From NCBI GenBank assembly GCA_964636665.1, contig CAZWVT010000006.1, positions 1 through 64,000 of the forward strand: a stretch of 64,000 bases of DNA, in the 5' to 3' direction. Shown here piece after piece: positions 8,487 through 17,074 of the stretch. The position numbers and the translations under genes were made by a program. The number at the start of each line of letters is the position of its first letter. Within the stretch, counting starts at the first letter, position 1. Under the pieces are notes generated by a model. It worked only from the letters and a program-made list of their open reading frames with translations, made no database searches and was not told where the DNA came from. This stretch comes from JAAYLC01 sp964636665 (GTDB lineage: Bacteria; Bacteroidota; Bacteroidia; Flavobacteriales; Flavobacteriaceae).

Positions 8487-9581
8487 TTAGACGTTAAATC
8501 TAAAATGCATAATATCACCGTCTTGTACGATGTATTCTTTTCCTTCTACGCCCATTTTCCCGGCTTCCTTTACTTTTGCTTCACTTCCGTATTTTACAAA
8601 ATCATCATATTTAATGACTTCGGCGCGAATGAACCCTTTTTCAAAATCCGAATGAATTACGCCGGCTGCCTGGGGAGCAGTTGCACCGACTGGAATTGTC
8701 CAAGCGCGAACTTCTTTGACACCTGCCGTAAAATAAGTTTGTAAATCCAGTAATTTATAAGCACTGCGAATGAGTTTTGAAGAACCCGCTTCATCAAGTC
8801 CTAAATCTTCCAAAAACATTTGACGTTCTTCATAGGTTTCCAATTCCGTGATATCGGCTTCCGTTCCAACGGCTAACACCAAAACTTCTGCATTTTCACC
8901 GGCAACAGCTTTTTTTACCTGCTCTACATAAGCATTTCCGGTTGCAGCAGAGGCTTCATCGACATTGCACACATAGAGCACAGGCTTGTCGGTGATTAGT
9001 TGCATATCCGCTACAAAATCTTTTCTTTCATCGTCTGTAAAATCAATTGCACGAACAGATTTTCCGGCTTCAAGTCCTTGTTTTAACTTTATGAGAATGG
9101 TTTCTTCTTTCTGAGCTTCTTTATTTCCGGTTCTTGCGGCACGCTTTACCTTTTCCAATTTTTTCTCTACGGTATCCAAGTCTTTTAATTGGAGTTCCAT
9201 ATCAATGGTTTCTTTATCCCGAATTGGATTTACACTTCCATCGACATGGACGATATTATCATTATCAAAACACCTTAAAACATGTAAAATAGCATCGGTT
9301 TCGCGAATGTTTGCCAAAAACTGATTTCCCAATCCTTCTCCTTTGCTTGCTCCTTTTACAAGTCCGGCAATATCTACGATTTCAACGGTTGCAGGAAGTA
9401 CACGCTCGGGCTTGACCAGCTCTTCGAGTTTTTCAAGACGCTTGTCCGGAACATTTACGACGCCAATATTCGGTTCGATGGTGCAAAACGGAAAATTTGC
9501 GCTTTGTGCTTTTGCATTGCTCAGACAATTAAACAACGTCGATTTTCCCACATTCGGCAACCCTACAATTCCTGCTTTCAT
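8487..9581 (-). CDS. ychF: Redox-regulated ribosome-binding ATPase YchF (OLA1 family)
   Basis: The 364-residue protein has the Obg-related P-loop GLPNVGKST at residues 6-14, the switch II segment DIAGLVKGASKGEGLG, and the nucleotide-specificity motif NVDE in place of NKxD. NVDE explains the family's preference for ATP over GTP. A coiled-coil insertion (about 125-165) and a C-terminal TGS domain ending in QDGDIMHFRFNV complete the order. Length is typical. It is a conserved ribosome-associated protein linked to oxidative-stress control. It is transcribed alone from a promoter with a perfect TATATTTG element about 20 bp upstream of the ATG. Confidence 0.95.
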   Translation of the reverse strand: MKAGIVGLPNVGKSTLFNCLSNAKAQSANFPFCTIEPNIGVVNVPDKRLEKLEELVKPERVLPATVEIVDIAGLVKGASKGEGLGNQFLANIRETDAILHVLRCFDNDNIVHVDGSVNPIRDKETIDMELQLKDLDTVEKKLEKVKRAARTGNKEAQKEETILIKLKQGLEAGKSVRAIDFTDDERKDFVADMQLITDKPVLYVCNVDEASAATGNAYVEQVKKAVAGENAEVLVLAVGTEADITELETYEERQMFLEDLGLDEAGSSKLIRSAYKLLDLQTYFTAGVKEVRAWTIPVGATAPQAAGVIHSDFEKGFIRAEVIKYDDFVKYGSEAKVKEAGKMGVEGKEYIVQDGDIMHFRFNV

Positions 9582-9602
9582 GATTTTCAGATTTTAAGGG
9601 TG

Positions 9603-9610
9603 CAAATATA
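9603..9610 (-). promoter_or_regulatory. -7 promoter element of ychF
   Basis: On the minus strand the sequence reads TATATTTG, a perfect match to the Bacteroidota consensus TAnnTTTG. It is 21 bases from the ychF ATG. No good TTG -33 element was found at the expected spacing. Confidence 0.6.
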
Positions 9611-9824
9611 CGTTTTATACGGAGTTGGAAAAAATTTGTTCTCTCATCGTTTAATTGAGCATTTTCAGTAAAACTCTAAGATTACTTTCGCTGTAAAACC
9701 ATTTTCAAAATCGTTCTTCTGACTTTAATAGACAATGATGATTTTATTAAAGAATTATATTGATATTAAAATTATTTAACACAATATCTAATTAGTTTTG
9801 AACTTAAACAATAATAAAATAGTT

Positions 9825-10352
9825 ATGAAACATTTTATCATCATCGGAGCGATGCTTTTAAGCACGATTACTTTTGCTCAGAAGACAAAAAACACGTCAT
9901 CAGAAACTGTAATTACCAAAAAGACAGTTACCGACAACCAAGGAACTCGCACCGCAACACAACGTGCGTCACAAACAACGAGTCAAAAAATGCGTTTGAA
10001 TGAAGAAGATGCCAATAAAGTCAATCAATCGGTAGTGATGGAACCTGTAGAAGTTGATACAGATGTAAATTATGAATTTGAAGGAAATCATTTTCAATTT
10101 TTAGATGAAGAAGACAGAGAAGGATATCGATTAATGACTGTACGCGATAACGTAGCAGATAGAGAATATGCAATCATTAAACCCAGTTCTCAAGACGGAT
10201 ATTACATTATTTCCAGAGACGGAAAATCTTCATTTGGATATTTTAATGCCGAGGGAAATTTTGTTGTGGAACGTTATGATGAACAAACCGGAAAAGTAGT
10301 TTCTGACGTTTACAATCTTCAGCGAAATTCTTTAAGAAAAGTCGGACAGTAA
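9825..10352 (+). CDS. Secreted hypothetical protein
   Basis: The 175-residue product starts at the ATG at 9825, which begins a good signal peptide (MKHFIIIGAMLLSTITFAQ); an in-frame TTG at 9798 would spoil it. The mature part opens with a polar Thr/Ser/Lys-rich linker (about 20-60). A compact acidic domain with repeated short beta-strand-like segments follows (YAIIKPSSQDGYYIISRDGKSS, shown in part). No catalytic motif or known family is recognised. It is probably periplasmic or surface-exposed. A hairpin terminator follows at 10376-10411, so it is likely monocistronic. Confidence 0.65.
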   Translation: MKHFIIIGAMLLSTITFAQKTKNTSSETVITKKTVTDNQGTRTATQRASQTTSQKMRLNEEDANKVNQSVVMEPVEVDTDVNYEFEGNHFQFLDEEDREGYRLMTVRDNVADREYAIIKPSSQDGYYIISRDGKSSFGYFNAEGNFVVERYDEQTGKVVSDVYNLQRNSLRKVGQ

Positions 10353-10375
10353 ATTCTCCACTAATTTATTTACTT

Positions 10376-10411
10376 TAAGAGTTGTTATCAAATCCTTGAA
10401 AACAACTCTTA
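10376..10411 (+). terminator. Rho-independent terminator after the secreted hypothetical gene
   Basis: An 11-bp perfect stem (TAAGAGTTGTT pairing with AACAACTCTTA) with a 14-base loop is followed by TTTTATT. Confidence 0.75.
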
Positions 10412-10505
10412 TTTTATTGACAAATTTTAAATCTTCACATTAATTGATTCTTTTGAATTTATAAAACTCTTTTGAGAATCCGTATCTTCGCATAAAATCA
10501 TCTTC

Positions 10506-11330
10506 ATGAATTTTATAAAAACCACTGAAGCCGATTCGCACTACAATCATTTGGAGTCGATGAGTTTAGGGGAATTGTTGAAAAACATCAATCGGGAAGA
10601 TCAAACGGTTGCCCATGCAGTTTCTAAGGTCATTCCTCAAATAGAAGCTGCGGTTTCGGTCATTGTGGAGAAACTGAAAAATGGCGGTCGTTTATTTTAC
10701 ATCGGTGCCGGAACCAGCGGTCGTCTGGGGATTCTCGATGCCAGCGAATGTCCTCCCACTTTTGGCGTTCGTGAAGATTTGGTCATCGGACTGATTGCCG
10801 GCGGAGATTCTGCCATTCGAAAAGCAGTGGAATTTGCAGAAGATTCTGAAGAAGAAGGTTGGAAAGATTTGCAAGCTTATCGAATTACAAATAAAGATTT
10901 TGTAGTCGGGATTGCCGCTTCAGGTACAACGCCTTATGTGGTAGGAGCCATTGAGTATTGCAATGAAAACGGAATTGATACATCTTGCATTACTTGTAAC
11001 GATGGAAGTCCTTTGGCTTTGGCAGCAAAATATCCGATTGTGGCTGTTGTTGGACCTGAATTTGTTTCGGGAAGCTCGCGAATGAAAGCGGGAACTGCTC
11101 AAAAAATGATTCTCAATATGATTTCTACTACGACGATGATTAAACTCGGGCGTATCAAAGGAAATCGGATGATTGATATGCAACTCAGCAATCACAAATT
11201 GATAGACCGCGGCATCCGAATGATTCAGGAAGAATTAAAAATATCAAAAGATGAAGCAGAATATTTGCTTCATAAATACAAAAATGTGCGAGACGCCATA
11301 AATAACTATAACCATGAGCAAAGGAACTGA
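10506..11330 (+). CDS. murQ: N-acetylmuramic acid 6-phosphate etherase
   Basis: The 274-residue SIS-domain enzyme contains GAGTSGRLGILDASECPPTFG-type sequence around 73-93, the hallmark of MurQ, and GIAASGTTPYVVGA and GSSRMKAGTAQK further on. MurQ cleaves the D-lactyl ether of MurNAc-6-phosphate to give GlcNAc-6-phosphate during recycling of cell-wall sugars in the cytoplasm. It is slightly shorter than the roughly 300-residue enterobacterial enzyme, with the C-terminal helices reduced. The start of a small membrane-protein gene overlaps its last 17 bases, indicating translational coupling. Confidence 0.93.
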   Translation: MNFIKTTEADSHYNHLESMSLGELLKNINREDQTVAHAVSKVIPQIEAAVSVIVEKLKNGGRLFYIGAGTSGRLGILDASECPPTFGVREDLVIGLIAGGDSAIRKAVEFAEDSEEEGWKDLQAYRITNKDFVVGIAASGTTPYVVGAIEYCNENGIDTSCITCNDGSPLALAAKYPIVAVVGPEFVSGSSRMKAGTAQKMILNMISTTTMIKLGRIKGNRMIDMQLSNHKLIDRGIRMIQEELKISKDEAEYLLHKYKNVRDAINNYNHEQRN

Positions 11331-11553
11331 TTTGTCAATTTTAAAAAAAGGAATCAAAAGGTTAGCTATTTCACTTCCGCTGATGTTTTTGGGACCTTAT
11401 TTAATTACCCTGTCTTTTTTGAATAAAGAGAATTTTATGTTGTTTGTTTTTTTAGCGCTGGGATTAACTGTGGCAATCGGTGCTGTTTATTTTGCTTTTT
11501 CGGGAATCAATACGATTATAGATTCCGTTTTTGGGAAGAAAGTAAAAAAATAA
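11314..11553 (+). CDS. DUF6095 small membrane protein
   Basis: The 79-residue protein has two predicted transmembrane helices (about 20-37 and 42-65) and a basic C-terminus (FGKKVKK). I recognise it as the flavobacterial DUF6095 type, which I recall next to murQ in this group. Its ATG lies inside the murQ coding region (17-base overlap in another frame). It is therefore almost certainly translated from the same mRNA and may have a cell-wall recycling or envelope role; that link is inference from position only. Confidence 0.75.
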   Translation: MSKGTDLSILKKGIKRLAISLPLMFLGPYLITLSFLNKENFMLFVFLALGLTVAIGAVYFAFSGINTIIDSVFGKKVKK

Positions 11554-11585
11554 CCCGAAATAATCTCAACTGAAACTATTTCGGG
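11554..11585. terminator. Terminator between murQ-DUF6095 and guaB
   Basis: An 8-bp perfect stem (CCCGAAAT pairing with ATTTCGGG) is followed by CTTTAGCTTTATTT. It separates two convergent genes and may serve both. Confidence 0.7.
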
Positions 11586-11608
11586 CTTTAGCTTTATTTG
11601 ATTTTGAT

Positions 11609-13081
11609 TTATCTGCTGTAATTAGGCGCCTCTTTTGTAATTGTAACATCGTGCGGATGACTTTCCGCAATTCCGGAAAAGGTAACTTTTACGAATTTTC
11701 CGTTTTCTTTTAAAGCTTCGATATTTTTCGCTCCGCAATATCCCATTCCGGCTTTAAGTCCGCCGATAAACTGAGTCATACTTTCATACAATTCACCTTT
11801 ATAAGGCACTCTTCCAACAATTCCTTCGGGGACGAGTTTTTTGATATCATCTTCAACATCTTGGAAATAACGATCTTTTGAGCCTTGTTTCATCGCTTCT
11901 ACAGAACCCATTCCACGATAAGATTTGTATTTTCTTCCTTCGTAGATTATTGTTTCCCCCGGAGATTCTTTAGTTCCGGCCAAAAGAGAACCGAGCATCA
12001 CGCAATCAGCTCCTGCGGCGATGGCTTTAGGAATATCACCGGTATATCGGATGCCGCCGTCTGCAATTACCGGAACCCCGGAATCTTTAATTGCTTTTGC
12101 TACTTCCAATACTGCGGAAAACTGCGGGTAACCAACTCCTGCCACCACTCTCGTAGTGCAAATTGAACCCGGACCGATTCCAACTTTTACCGCATCTGCA
12201 CCGGCATCCACCAAATACTTTGCAGCTTCAGCCGTTGCTATATTTCCTACGACAACATCCAATTCGGGAAATTTTTCTTTAATCTGTTTCAACACTTGAA
12301 CCACTCCTTTTGTATGTCCGTGAGCAGTATCCACAATGACGGCATCTACTTGCGCATTTACCAAAGCTTCGGTGCGTTTCATCACATCAGGAGTAACTCC
12401 CAATGCTGCAGCGACGCGAAGACGTCCAAATTGGTCTTTATTGGCAAAAGGTTTTTGCGTAAGTTTGGTAATATCTCGGAAAGTAATTAACCCTTCCAGT
12501 TTTCCTTGTTGGTCAACAACGGGAAGTTTTTCAATTTTGTGTCGTTGAAGAATAATTTCGGCTTCTTCCATGGAAGTTCCCGGGATCACGGTTACGAGAT
12601 TTTTGGAAGTCATTACTTCTTCCAATTTATGATCCAAATCTTTTTCGAATCTCAAATCTCTATTGGTTACAATTCCGATTAATATTCCTTCATCGTCAAT
12701 TATCGGAATTCCGCCAATGCTGTATTCTCTCATGGTTTGTTGCGCATCGCGAACCGTATTGTGTTTTTTCAAAGTTACCGGATCGATAATCATTCCGCTT
12801 TCTGCACGTTTTACTTTTCTAACTTCTGCCGCTTGTTCATCGATGGTCATGTTTTTGTGAATCACACCAATGCCGCCTTCTCGTGCCATTGCTACTGCCA
12901 TGGCGCTTTCGGTTACTGTATCCATTGCTGCGGAAACAATCGGAATATTGAGCGTGATATTTTTAGAAAAACGAGTTTTAGTAGAAACTTCGCGTGGGAG
13001 TACTTCAGAATATGCAGGAATCAGTAAAACATCATCATAGGTCAATCCCTCTCCAACTATTTTGTCATCTTGTGTAGTCAT
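11609..13081 (-). CDS. guaB: Inosine-5'-monophosphate dehydrogenase
   Basis: The 490-residue enzyme follows the family plan: a TIM barrel starting GLTYDDVLLIP and two inserted CBS domains (about 95-215; for example NRDLRF and VDQQGKLEGLITFRDI). The active-site loop GPGSICTTRVVAGVG holds the catalytic cysteine, and the flap includes SYRGMGSVEAM. It oxidises IMP to XMP with NAD, the committed step to GMP. The ATG at 13081 (MTTQDDK) is chosen over an upstream in-frame ATG at 13105, because it gives the usual 490-residue length. The upstream codons also lie in the likely 5' leader. Confidence 0.95.
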   Translation of the reverse strand: MTTQDDKIVGEGLTYDDVLLIPAYSEVLPREVSTKTRFSKNITLNIPIVSAAMDTVTESAMAVAMAREGGIGVIHKNMTIDEQAAEVRKVKRAESGMIIDPVTLKKHNTVRDAQQTMREYSIGGIPIIDDEGILIGIVTNRDLRFEKDLDHKLEEVMTSKNLVTVIPGTSMEEAEIILQRHKIEKLPVVDQQGKLEGLITFRDITKLTQKPFANKDQFGRLRVAAALGVTPDVMKRTEALVNAQVDAVIVDTAHGHTKGVVQVLKQIKEKFPELDVVVGNIATAEAAKYLVDAGADAVKVGIGPGSICTTRVVAGVGYPQFSAVLEVAKAIKDSGVPVIADGGIRYTGDIPKAIAAGADCVMLGSLLAGTKESPGETIIYEGRKYKSYRGMGSVEAMKQGSKDRYFQDVEDDIKKLVPEGIVGRVPYKGELYESMTQFIGGLKAGMGYCGAKNIEALKENGKFVKVTFSGIAESHPHDVTITKEAPNYSR

Positions 13082-13153
13082 TGCAATTAATTTTAGGGTA
13101 AACAATTAAAGCTTAGCTGTTTGCAAAAAGTTCTGATTGTTATTAATTGCATG

Positions 13154-13161
13154 CAAATATA
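13154..13161 (-). promoter_or_regulatory. -7 promoter element of guaB
   Basis: The minus strand reads TATATTTG, 72 bases before the guaB ATG. A TTG at 13179-13177 lies 15 bases upstream, a slightly short spacing for a -33 element. Confidence 0.55.
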
Positions 13162-13213
13162 GCAAAAATAGCAATGCAACTGAGTTGTTTATCAATAAAT
13201 AATAGCTGTTTGT

Positions 13214-14743
13214 TTAATTTTTATGAGATTTTAAATAATGTATGATTGCGCGTCTGATATCGCCGGGTATTTCACCTTCTTTCGGAATATAAACTTCCAG
13301 TACTTCAGGATGCTCGGGAGTTAAAAACGGAATGTCTAATCCGCGCAACAAAAAATCACTCATCGCTATTGTATAAACTTCATTAGGTTGAATTTGATTT
13401 TTACTGATTTCCCATTGTTTTTCGTCATTTTCAGCTAAGTTGTAACGTTGCAAATAAGCACCTGTACCCCTGCTTTTTACGCCGTAATCCAAAACTTCGA
13501 TTAGCAAACTTCCCTTCATCTTAACTTGTACAACACTTCCTCCAAACAATAAAATTCTAAAAATGTCTTTGCTTGAAATTGCACCTTGTAATTCATCGTC
13601 AACACGAATGGAACCTCCATTTACGATGGCAGCCTGTGCTTCGTCTTTATAGGAAAACTTCATTGATTTTGTAATAATCTCACCCAAATTTGTCTGCTTT
13701 CCGCGGCTTGAACTGTCAGTTCCATCCCAAGGAATTTCTGCATGATAGATTATTTCGTCAGGATTTGAAATGACTTTTTTTAACTCCTCTTCCATAATCC
13801 AATTCCATTTTTCGACGATTTTTTCAACTTCACTATCCGATTTCACTTTATCGGTAACCCACACCAATTCGGAGTCGAGCGTTAAGTTTTGTGTATTCTT
13901 ATCGTAAGTAAAGGTGTGAACATAAATTGTTTTGGCATTGGCATCGGCTTTGGCAATCATTGTATTTCCTTCTTCAATCAACATATTATGATGTTCATGA
14001 CCTCCCATTATCAAAGGTAATTCAGGAAGTTGTCGGGCAACTTTTTTATCTTGTGCTAATGAAATATGCGTCAAACCGACGATAATATCGGTTTGATTTT
14101 TCATCTCGTTATAAACACGTTTTGATTCTTCATAAATATCATTATAATGAACATAATCTTTTGGATTTGAATCTATTGTAAGACCGAATATTCCCAGATT
14201 AATGCTGTCGCCGTCTGAATCTTTAACTGTAAAAATCGAATAATCCGTTACTTTTCTTTTTTCGCCATCTTTATCGGCATAAAAATATTCAACATTTCCG
14301 TTTACAACCTGACGCGTGTTTGCCGAAGTCCAGTTGAAATTTGATTCATCCAAACGTTGTTGCAATTCTGATTGATTCAAATCAAATTCATGATTTCCAA
14401 AAGTGACTAAATCAAAATTCATGGCATTCATCACTTCGACAATTTGTTTTCCATGAATACGCGCCCCTTCATATCTCAACGAACTCAGCAGCGAAGGATT
14501 CAAAAAATCTCCCGCCATAACCAAAAATGTATTTGGATTCACTTTTTGAATGGAATCTCTTAGATAAGCAACACGCGCCATTCCTCCGTATTGTCCATTA
14601 TTTAAAGGAGCAATTTCATAAACATCATTTAATTGCACTATTTTAAAGGTAACTTTTCCATCAGAAGTTTTACTAACGGTTGATTTTGATACGTTACAAG
14701 AAATCAGAAGTAGGCAGAAAATTAACGGAAAGAACTTTTTCAT
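13214..14743 (-). CDS. 5'-nucleotidase/metallophosphatase-family lipoprotein
   Basis: The 509-residue protein begins with a lipoprotein signal (MKKFFPLIFCLLLISC; lipobox LISC, Cys16). The N-terminal calcineurin-like domain shows the metal ligands in QLNDVYEI, MAGDFLNPS, TFGNHEFDL and GGHEHH. The C-terminal part carries the nucleotide-binding domain of the UshA/5'-nucleotidase family (NGGSIRVDDELQGAISSKDI, then FGGSVVQVKMKG). It probably hydrolyses nucleotides or cyclic nucleotides at the cell envelope. In the first motif a tyrosine stands where UshA has a metal-binding histidine, a subfamily trait I recall elsewhere. It lies 39 bp downstream of the HMG-CoA-lyase-like gene. Confidence 0.85.
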   Translation of the reverse strand: MKKFFPLIFCLLLISCNVSKSTVSKTSDGKVTFKIVQLNDVYEIAPLNNGQYGGMARVAYLRDSIQKVNPNTFLVMAGDFLNPSLLSSLRYEGARIHGKQIVEVMNAMNFDLVTFGNHEFDLNQSELQQRLDESNFNWTSANTRQVVNGNVEYFYADKDGEKRKVTDYSIFTVKDSDGDSINLGIFGLTIDSNPKDYVHYNDIYEESKRVYNEMKNQTDIIVGLTHISLAQDKKVARQLPELPLIMGGHEHHNMLIEEGNTMIAKADANAKTIYVHTFTYDKNTQNLTLDSELVWVTDKVKSDSEVEKIVEKWNWIMEEELKKVISNPDEIIYHAEIPWDGTDSSSRGKQTNLGEIITKSMKFSYKDEAQAAIVNGGSIRVDDELQGAISSKDIFRILLFGGSVVQVKMKGSLLIEVLDYGVKSRGTGAYLQRYNLAENDEKQWEISKNQIQPNEVYTIAMSDFLLRGLDIPFLTPEHPEVLEVYIPKEGEIPGDIRRAIIHYLKSHKN

Positions 14744-14782
14744 GAATATGATTTGGGAAATTTTAATTTATTCAAAGACATC

Positions 14783-15646
14783 TTAAAAATAAACAGTGAA
14801 AATATCTAAAGCTTTATTGTAAGCACTTTCAAATGCCATTGAATTGATGCCGGTTTCTATTTTATTAGATGTAAAATAACTGAGCATTTTTTCGGTAGGC
14901 ATATTTCCGGTAAGTTCATCTTTTGCCATCGGGCAACCTCCAAATCCTTGGATTGCGCCGTCAAAACGATAACATCCGGATTTATATGCGGCATCGACTT
15001 TTTCAAACCAAGCTTGCGGAGTGGTATGCAAATGTGCGCCAAATTCGATATCGGGATATTGTGGAATCAGATTGGAAAATAAATAGGTAATAATTTCCGG
15101 TGTGGAACTTCCTATTGTATCGCTGAGAGATAAAATCTTCACACCCATTGTCGCCAATTTTTCTGTCCATTCTGAAACGATTTCAACATTCCAAGGATCT
15201 CCGTACGGATTTCCAAAACCCATAGACAAATAAGCGACAACTTCTTTGTTATTTTGATGCGCTAAATTTAAGATTTCATCCAAAATCACGATAGACTCAG
15301 CTATTGTTTTATGCGTGTTTCGCATTTGAAAATTCTCGGAAATAGAAAACGGATAACCCAAATACTGTATTTCGGGATGTTGTACAGCATCTTCTGCGCC
15401 GCGCAAATTTGCCACAATCGCCAATAATTTGCTTTTTGTCCTTGATAAATCAAGTTTGGACAATACCTCGGCAGTATCTTTCATTTGAGGAATTGCTTTG
15501 GGCGACACAAAACTTCCAAAATCAATTGTATCAAAACCACAATTTAGCAACGACTGAATGTAAGTGATTTTCTTCTCTGTCGGAATCCAATCTTTTATTC
15601 CCTGCATGGCGTCGCGCGGACATTCTATAATTTTAACTTGTTGCAT
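14783..15646 (-). CDS. Hydroxymethylglutaryl-CoA lyase-like enzyme
   Basis: The 287-residue TIM-barrel protein starts VKIIECPRDAMQGIKDWIPT, like the 'EVGPRDGLQ' entry of HMG-CoA lyases. It carries the metal-binding HLHTT and the loop GFGGCPMAKDELTGNMPTE with the catalytic cysteine. The family splits HMG-CoA into acetyl-CoA and acetoacetate at the end of leucine degradation. A branched-chain aminotransferase (38.8 kb) and a methylcrotonyl-type carboxyltransferase (45.2 kb) are consistent with that role, although the genes are scattered. A TATCTTTG element ends 5 bases before the ATG, so the mRNA may be nearly leaderless. Confidence 0.87.
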   Translation of the reverse strand: MQQVKIIECPRDAMQGIKDWIPTEKKITYIQSLLNCGFDTIDFGSFVSPKAIPQMKDTAEVLSKLDLSRTKSKLLAIVANLRGAEDAVQHPEIQYLGYPFSISENFQMRNTHKTIAESIVILDEILNLAHQNNKEVVAYLSMGFGNPYGDPWNVEIVSEWTEKLATMGVKILSLSDTIGSSTPEIITYLFSNLIPQYPDIEFGAHLHTTPQAWFEKVDAAYKSGCYRFDGAIQGFGGCPMAKDELTGNMPTEKMLSYFTSNKIETGINSMAFESAYNKALDIFTVYF

Positions 15647-15651
15647 AACTC

Positions 15652-15659
15652 CAAAGATA
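15652..15659 (-). promoter_or_regulatory. -7 promoter element of the HMG-CoA-lyase-like gene, abutting the start codon
   Basis: The minus strand reads TATCTTTG followed by GAGTT and then the ATG. A perfect TAnnTTTG this close would put transcription start at or within a base or two of the ATG. Confidence 0.55.
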
Positions 15660-15772
15660 AAAAAGACTGCACATAAATGATTGTTTTTTTAAAAACTGAT
15701 TTATTAACGGATTAAAACGAACTTTTTACTGTAATCAAAATGAATCTATTCATTTAACTTGTGGTTTAAACA

Positions 15773-17068
15773 TCAATCAATCGGCACTTTCTTTTTCTTT
15801 TTATTAAAGTATCTGAAAACCAACCCCAATACGACCATAAAATAAAGTATGTATCTGATAAAATGTGCAATAACCACGCCTTCTACGCCGTAAATATCCG
15901 TCAAGTAATAAGCAAATCCGTAAAACAATCCGAGAGAAAGAATTTCAGTAAATATAAAATTCCGGACCAAGCGTTTTGCTAAAAATTGATAACCGAGAAC
16001 TAATGATGCCAATCTTACGAAATCGCCCAATAATTGCCACTTAAATAAGGTGGACATTTCGGTGAAATCAGGATAAATAATCTGAATGACATAATCTCTC
16101 AGAAAATAAATCAACAACATTCCGATTCCAAATAGCGGCAAAAGCGTTTTATAGATATTGAAAAGTTCTTTTTTGAATTCGTTTCTGGTAAAAATACTTG
16201 CAAATTTTGGCAGAACGTACAGTGAAAAAATAGCGTTGGAAAAAACCATATAATTTTTTGAAATATTGGTCATCGCCGTCCAGATTCCTGCATCATCAAT
16301 ATGAATTTTGTTTTGAATCATCACACGAATATCGATTTCCACATAATTTAGCAAGACGGTAGAAAAGAACGACATTAAGGAAAAAGCCAACAATTCCCGA
16401 GCCATTGGAATTTTAAAAGAAAGTTTTGAAAATTGAACGTATTCTTTTAAGATTCTTCCGAATATGAGCAAAAGCACCGTAAGTTGAAAAACAGGCGTGA
16501 TGGCGATGGCAATCATCGCTCCGTTCAGACCGTAAGTAAGCAATAAAACGACAGTTAAAATCGAACTGACGAGATAGCTGAAAAACTCGATGCCCGCCAA
16601 ACGTTTGTAACGCGACAGTCCATTGACAACGCCGTTATACACTCGATAAATTCCAATAAATGGAATTAAGATTGCCAACAAACGAATTAGAAAAATATAT
16701 TCTTCTGATTCAAAAATTACTTGGCTAAAATAACTTGCACCGAAAAAGAGCACACAGAAAACAGTTACGGAACCAAAAAGGATAAAAACCGTGGTGGTTG
16801 AAAACAATTTCTGCAGTTGTTCTTTGTCGTCCTTGTATTGTGCGATGTATTTTACAATTCCGCTGAAAACACCGACTGATGCAAATGAACTAAGCATTTC
16901 TATGAGGTTTCGCAAGGAACCGATTTTTGCAATTCCGGCTTCGCCCACCATTTGCGCTAACAATCGCTGAATAAAAAGTGAAATCACCAAACGCACGCCA
17001 ATAACGCCGGCGTTTAAAGAAGTCATCTTTAAAAGAAGATTGTTTTTTATGAAGTTCGGGAGTTTCAA
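15773..17068 (-). CDS. Polysaccharide (O-antigen-type) flippase
   Basis: The 431-residue protein has about twelve hydrophobic segments and a basic C-terminus (FNKKKKKVPID), matching Wzx/MATE-like flippases. Its N-terminal part (TSLNAGVIGVRLVISLF, then IGSLRNLIEML) resembles the WzxE branch of O-antigen translocases. These move undecaprenyl-diphosphate-linked glycans across the inner membrane. It is the last gene of a tight four-gene minus-strand cassette, 6 bp after a sugar aminotransferase. In enterobacteria wzxE is likewise beside the aminotransferase wecE. The substrate here is unknown. Confidence 0.87.
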   Translation of the reverse strand: MKLPNFIKNNLLLKMTSLNAGVIGVRLVISLFIQRLLAQMVGEAGIAKIGSLRNLIEMLSSFASVGVFSGIVKYIAQYKDDKEQLQKLFSTTTVFILFGSVTVFCVLFFGASYFSQVIFESEEYIFLIRLLAILIPFIGIYRVYNGVVNGLSRYKRLAGIEFFSYLVSSILTVVLLLTYGLNGAMIAIAITPVFQLTVLLLIFGRILKEYVQFSKLSFKIPMARELLAFSLMSFFSTVLLNYVEIDIRVMIQNKIHIDDAGIWTAMTNISKNYMVFSNAIFSLYVLPKFASIFTRNEFKKELFNIYKTLLPLFGIGMLLIYFLRDYVIQIIYPDFTEMSTLFKWQLLGDFVRLASLVLGYQFLAKRLVRNFIFTEILSLGLFYGFAYYLTDIYGVEGVVIAHFIRYILYFMVVLGLVFRYFNKKKKKVPID

Positions 17069-17074
17069 AACAAT

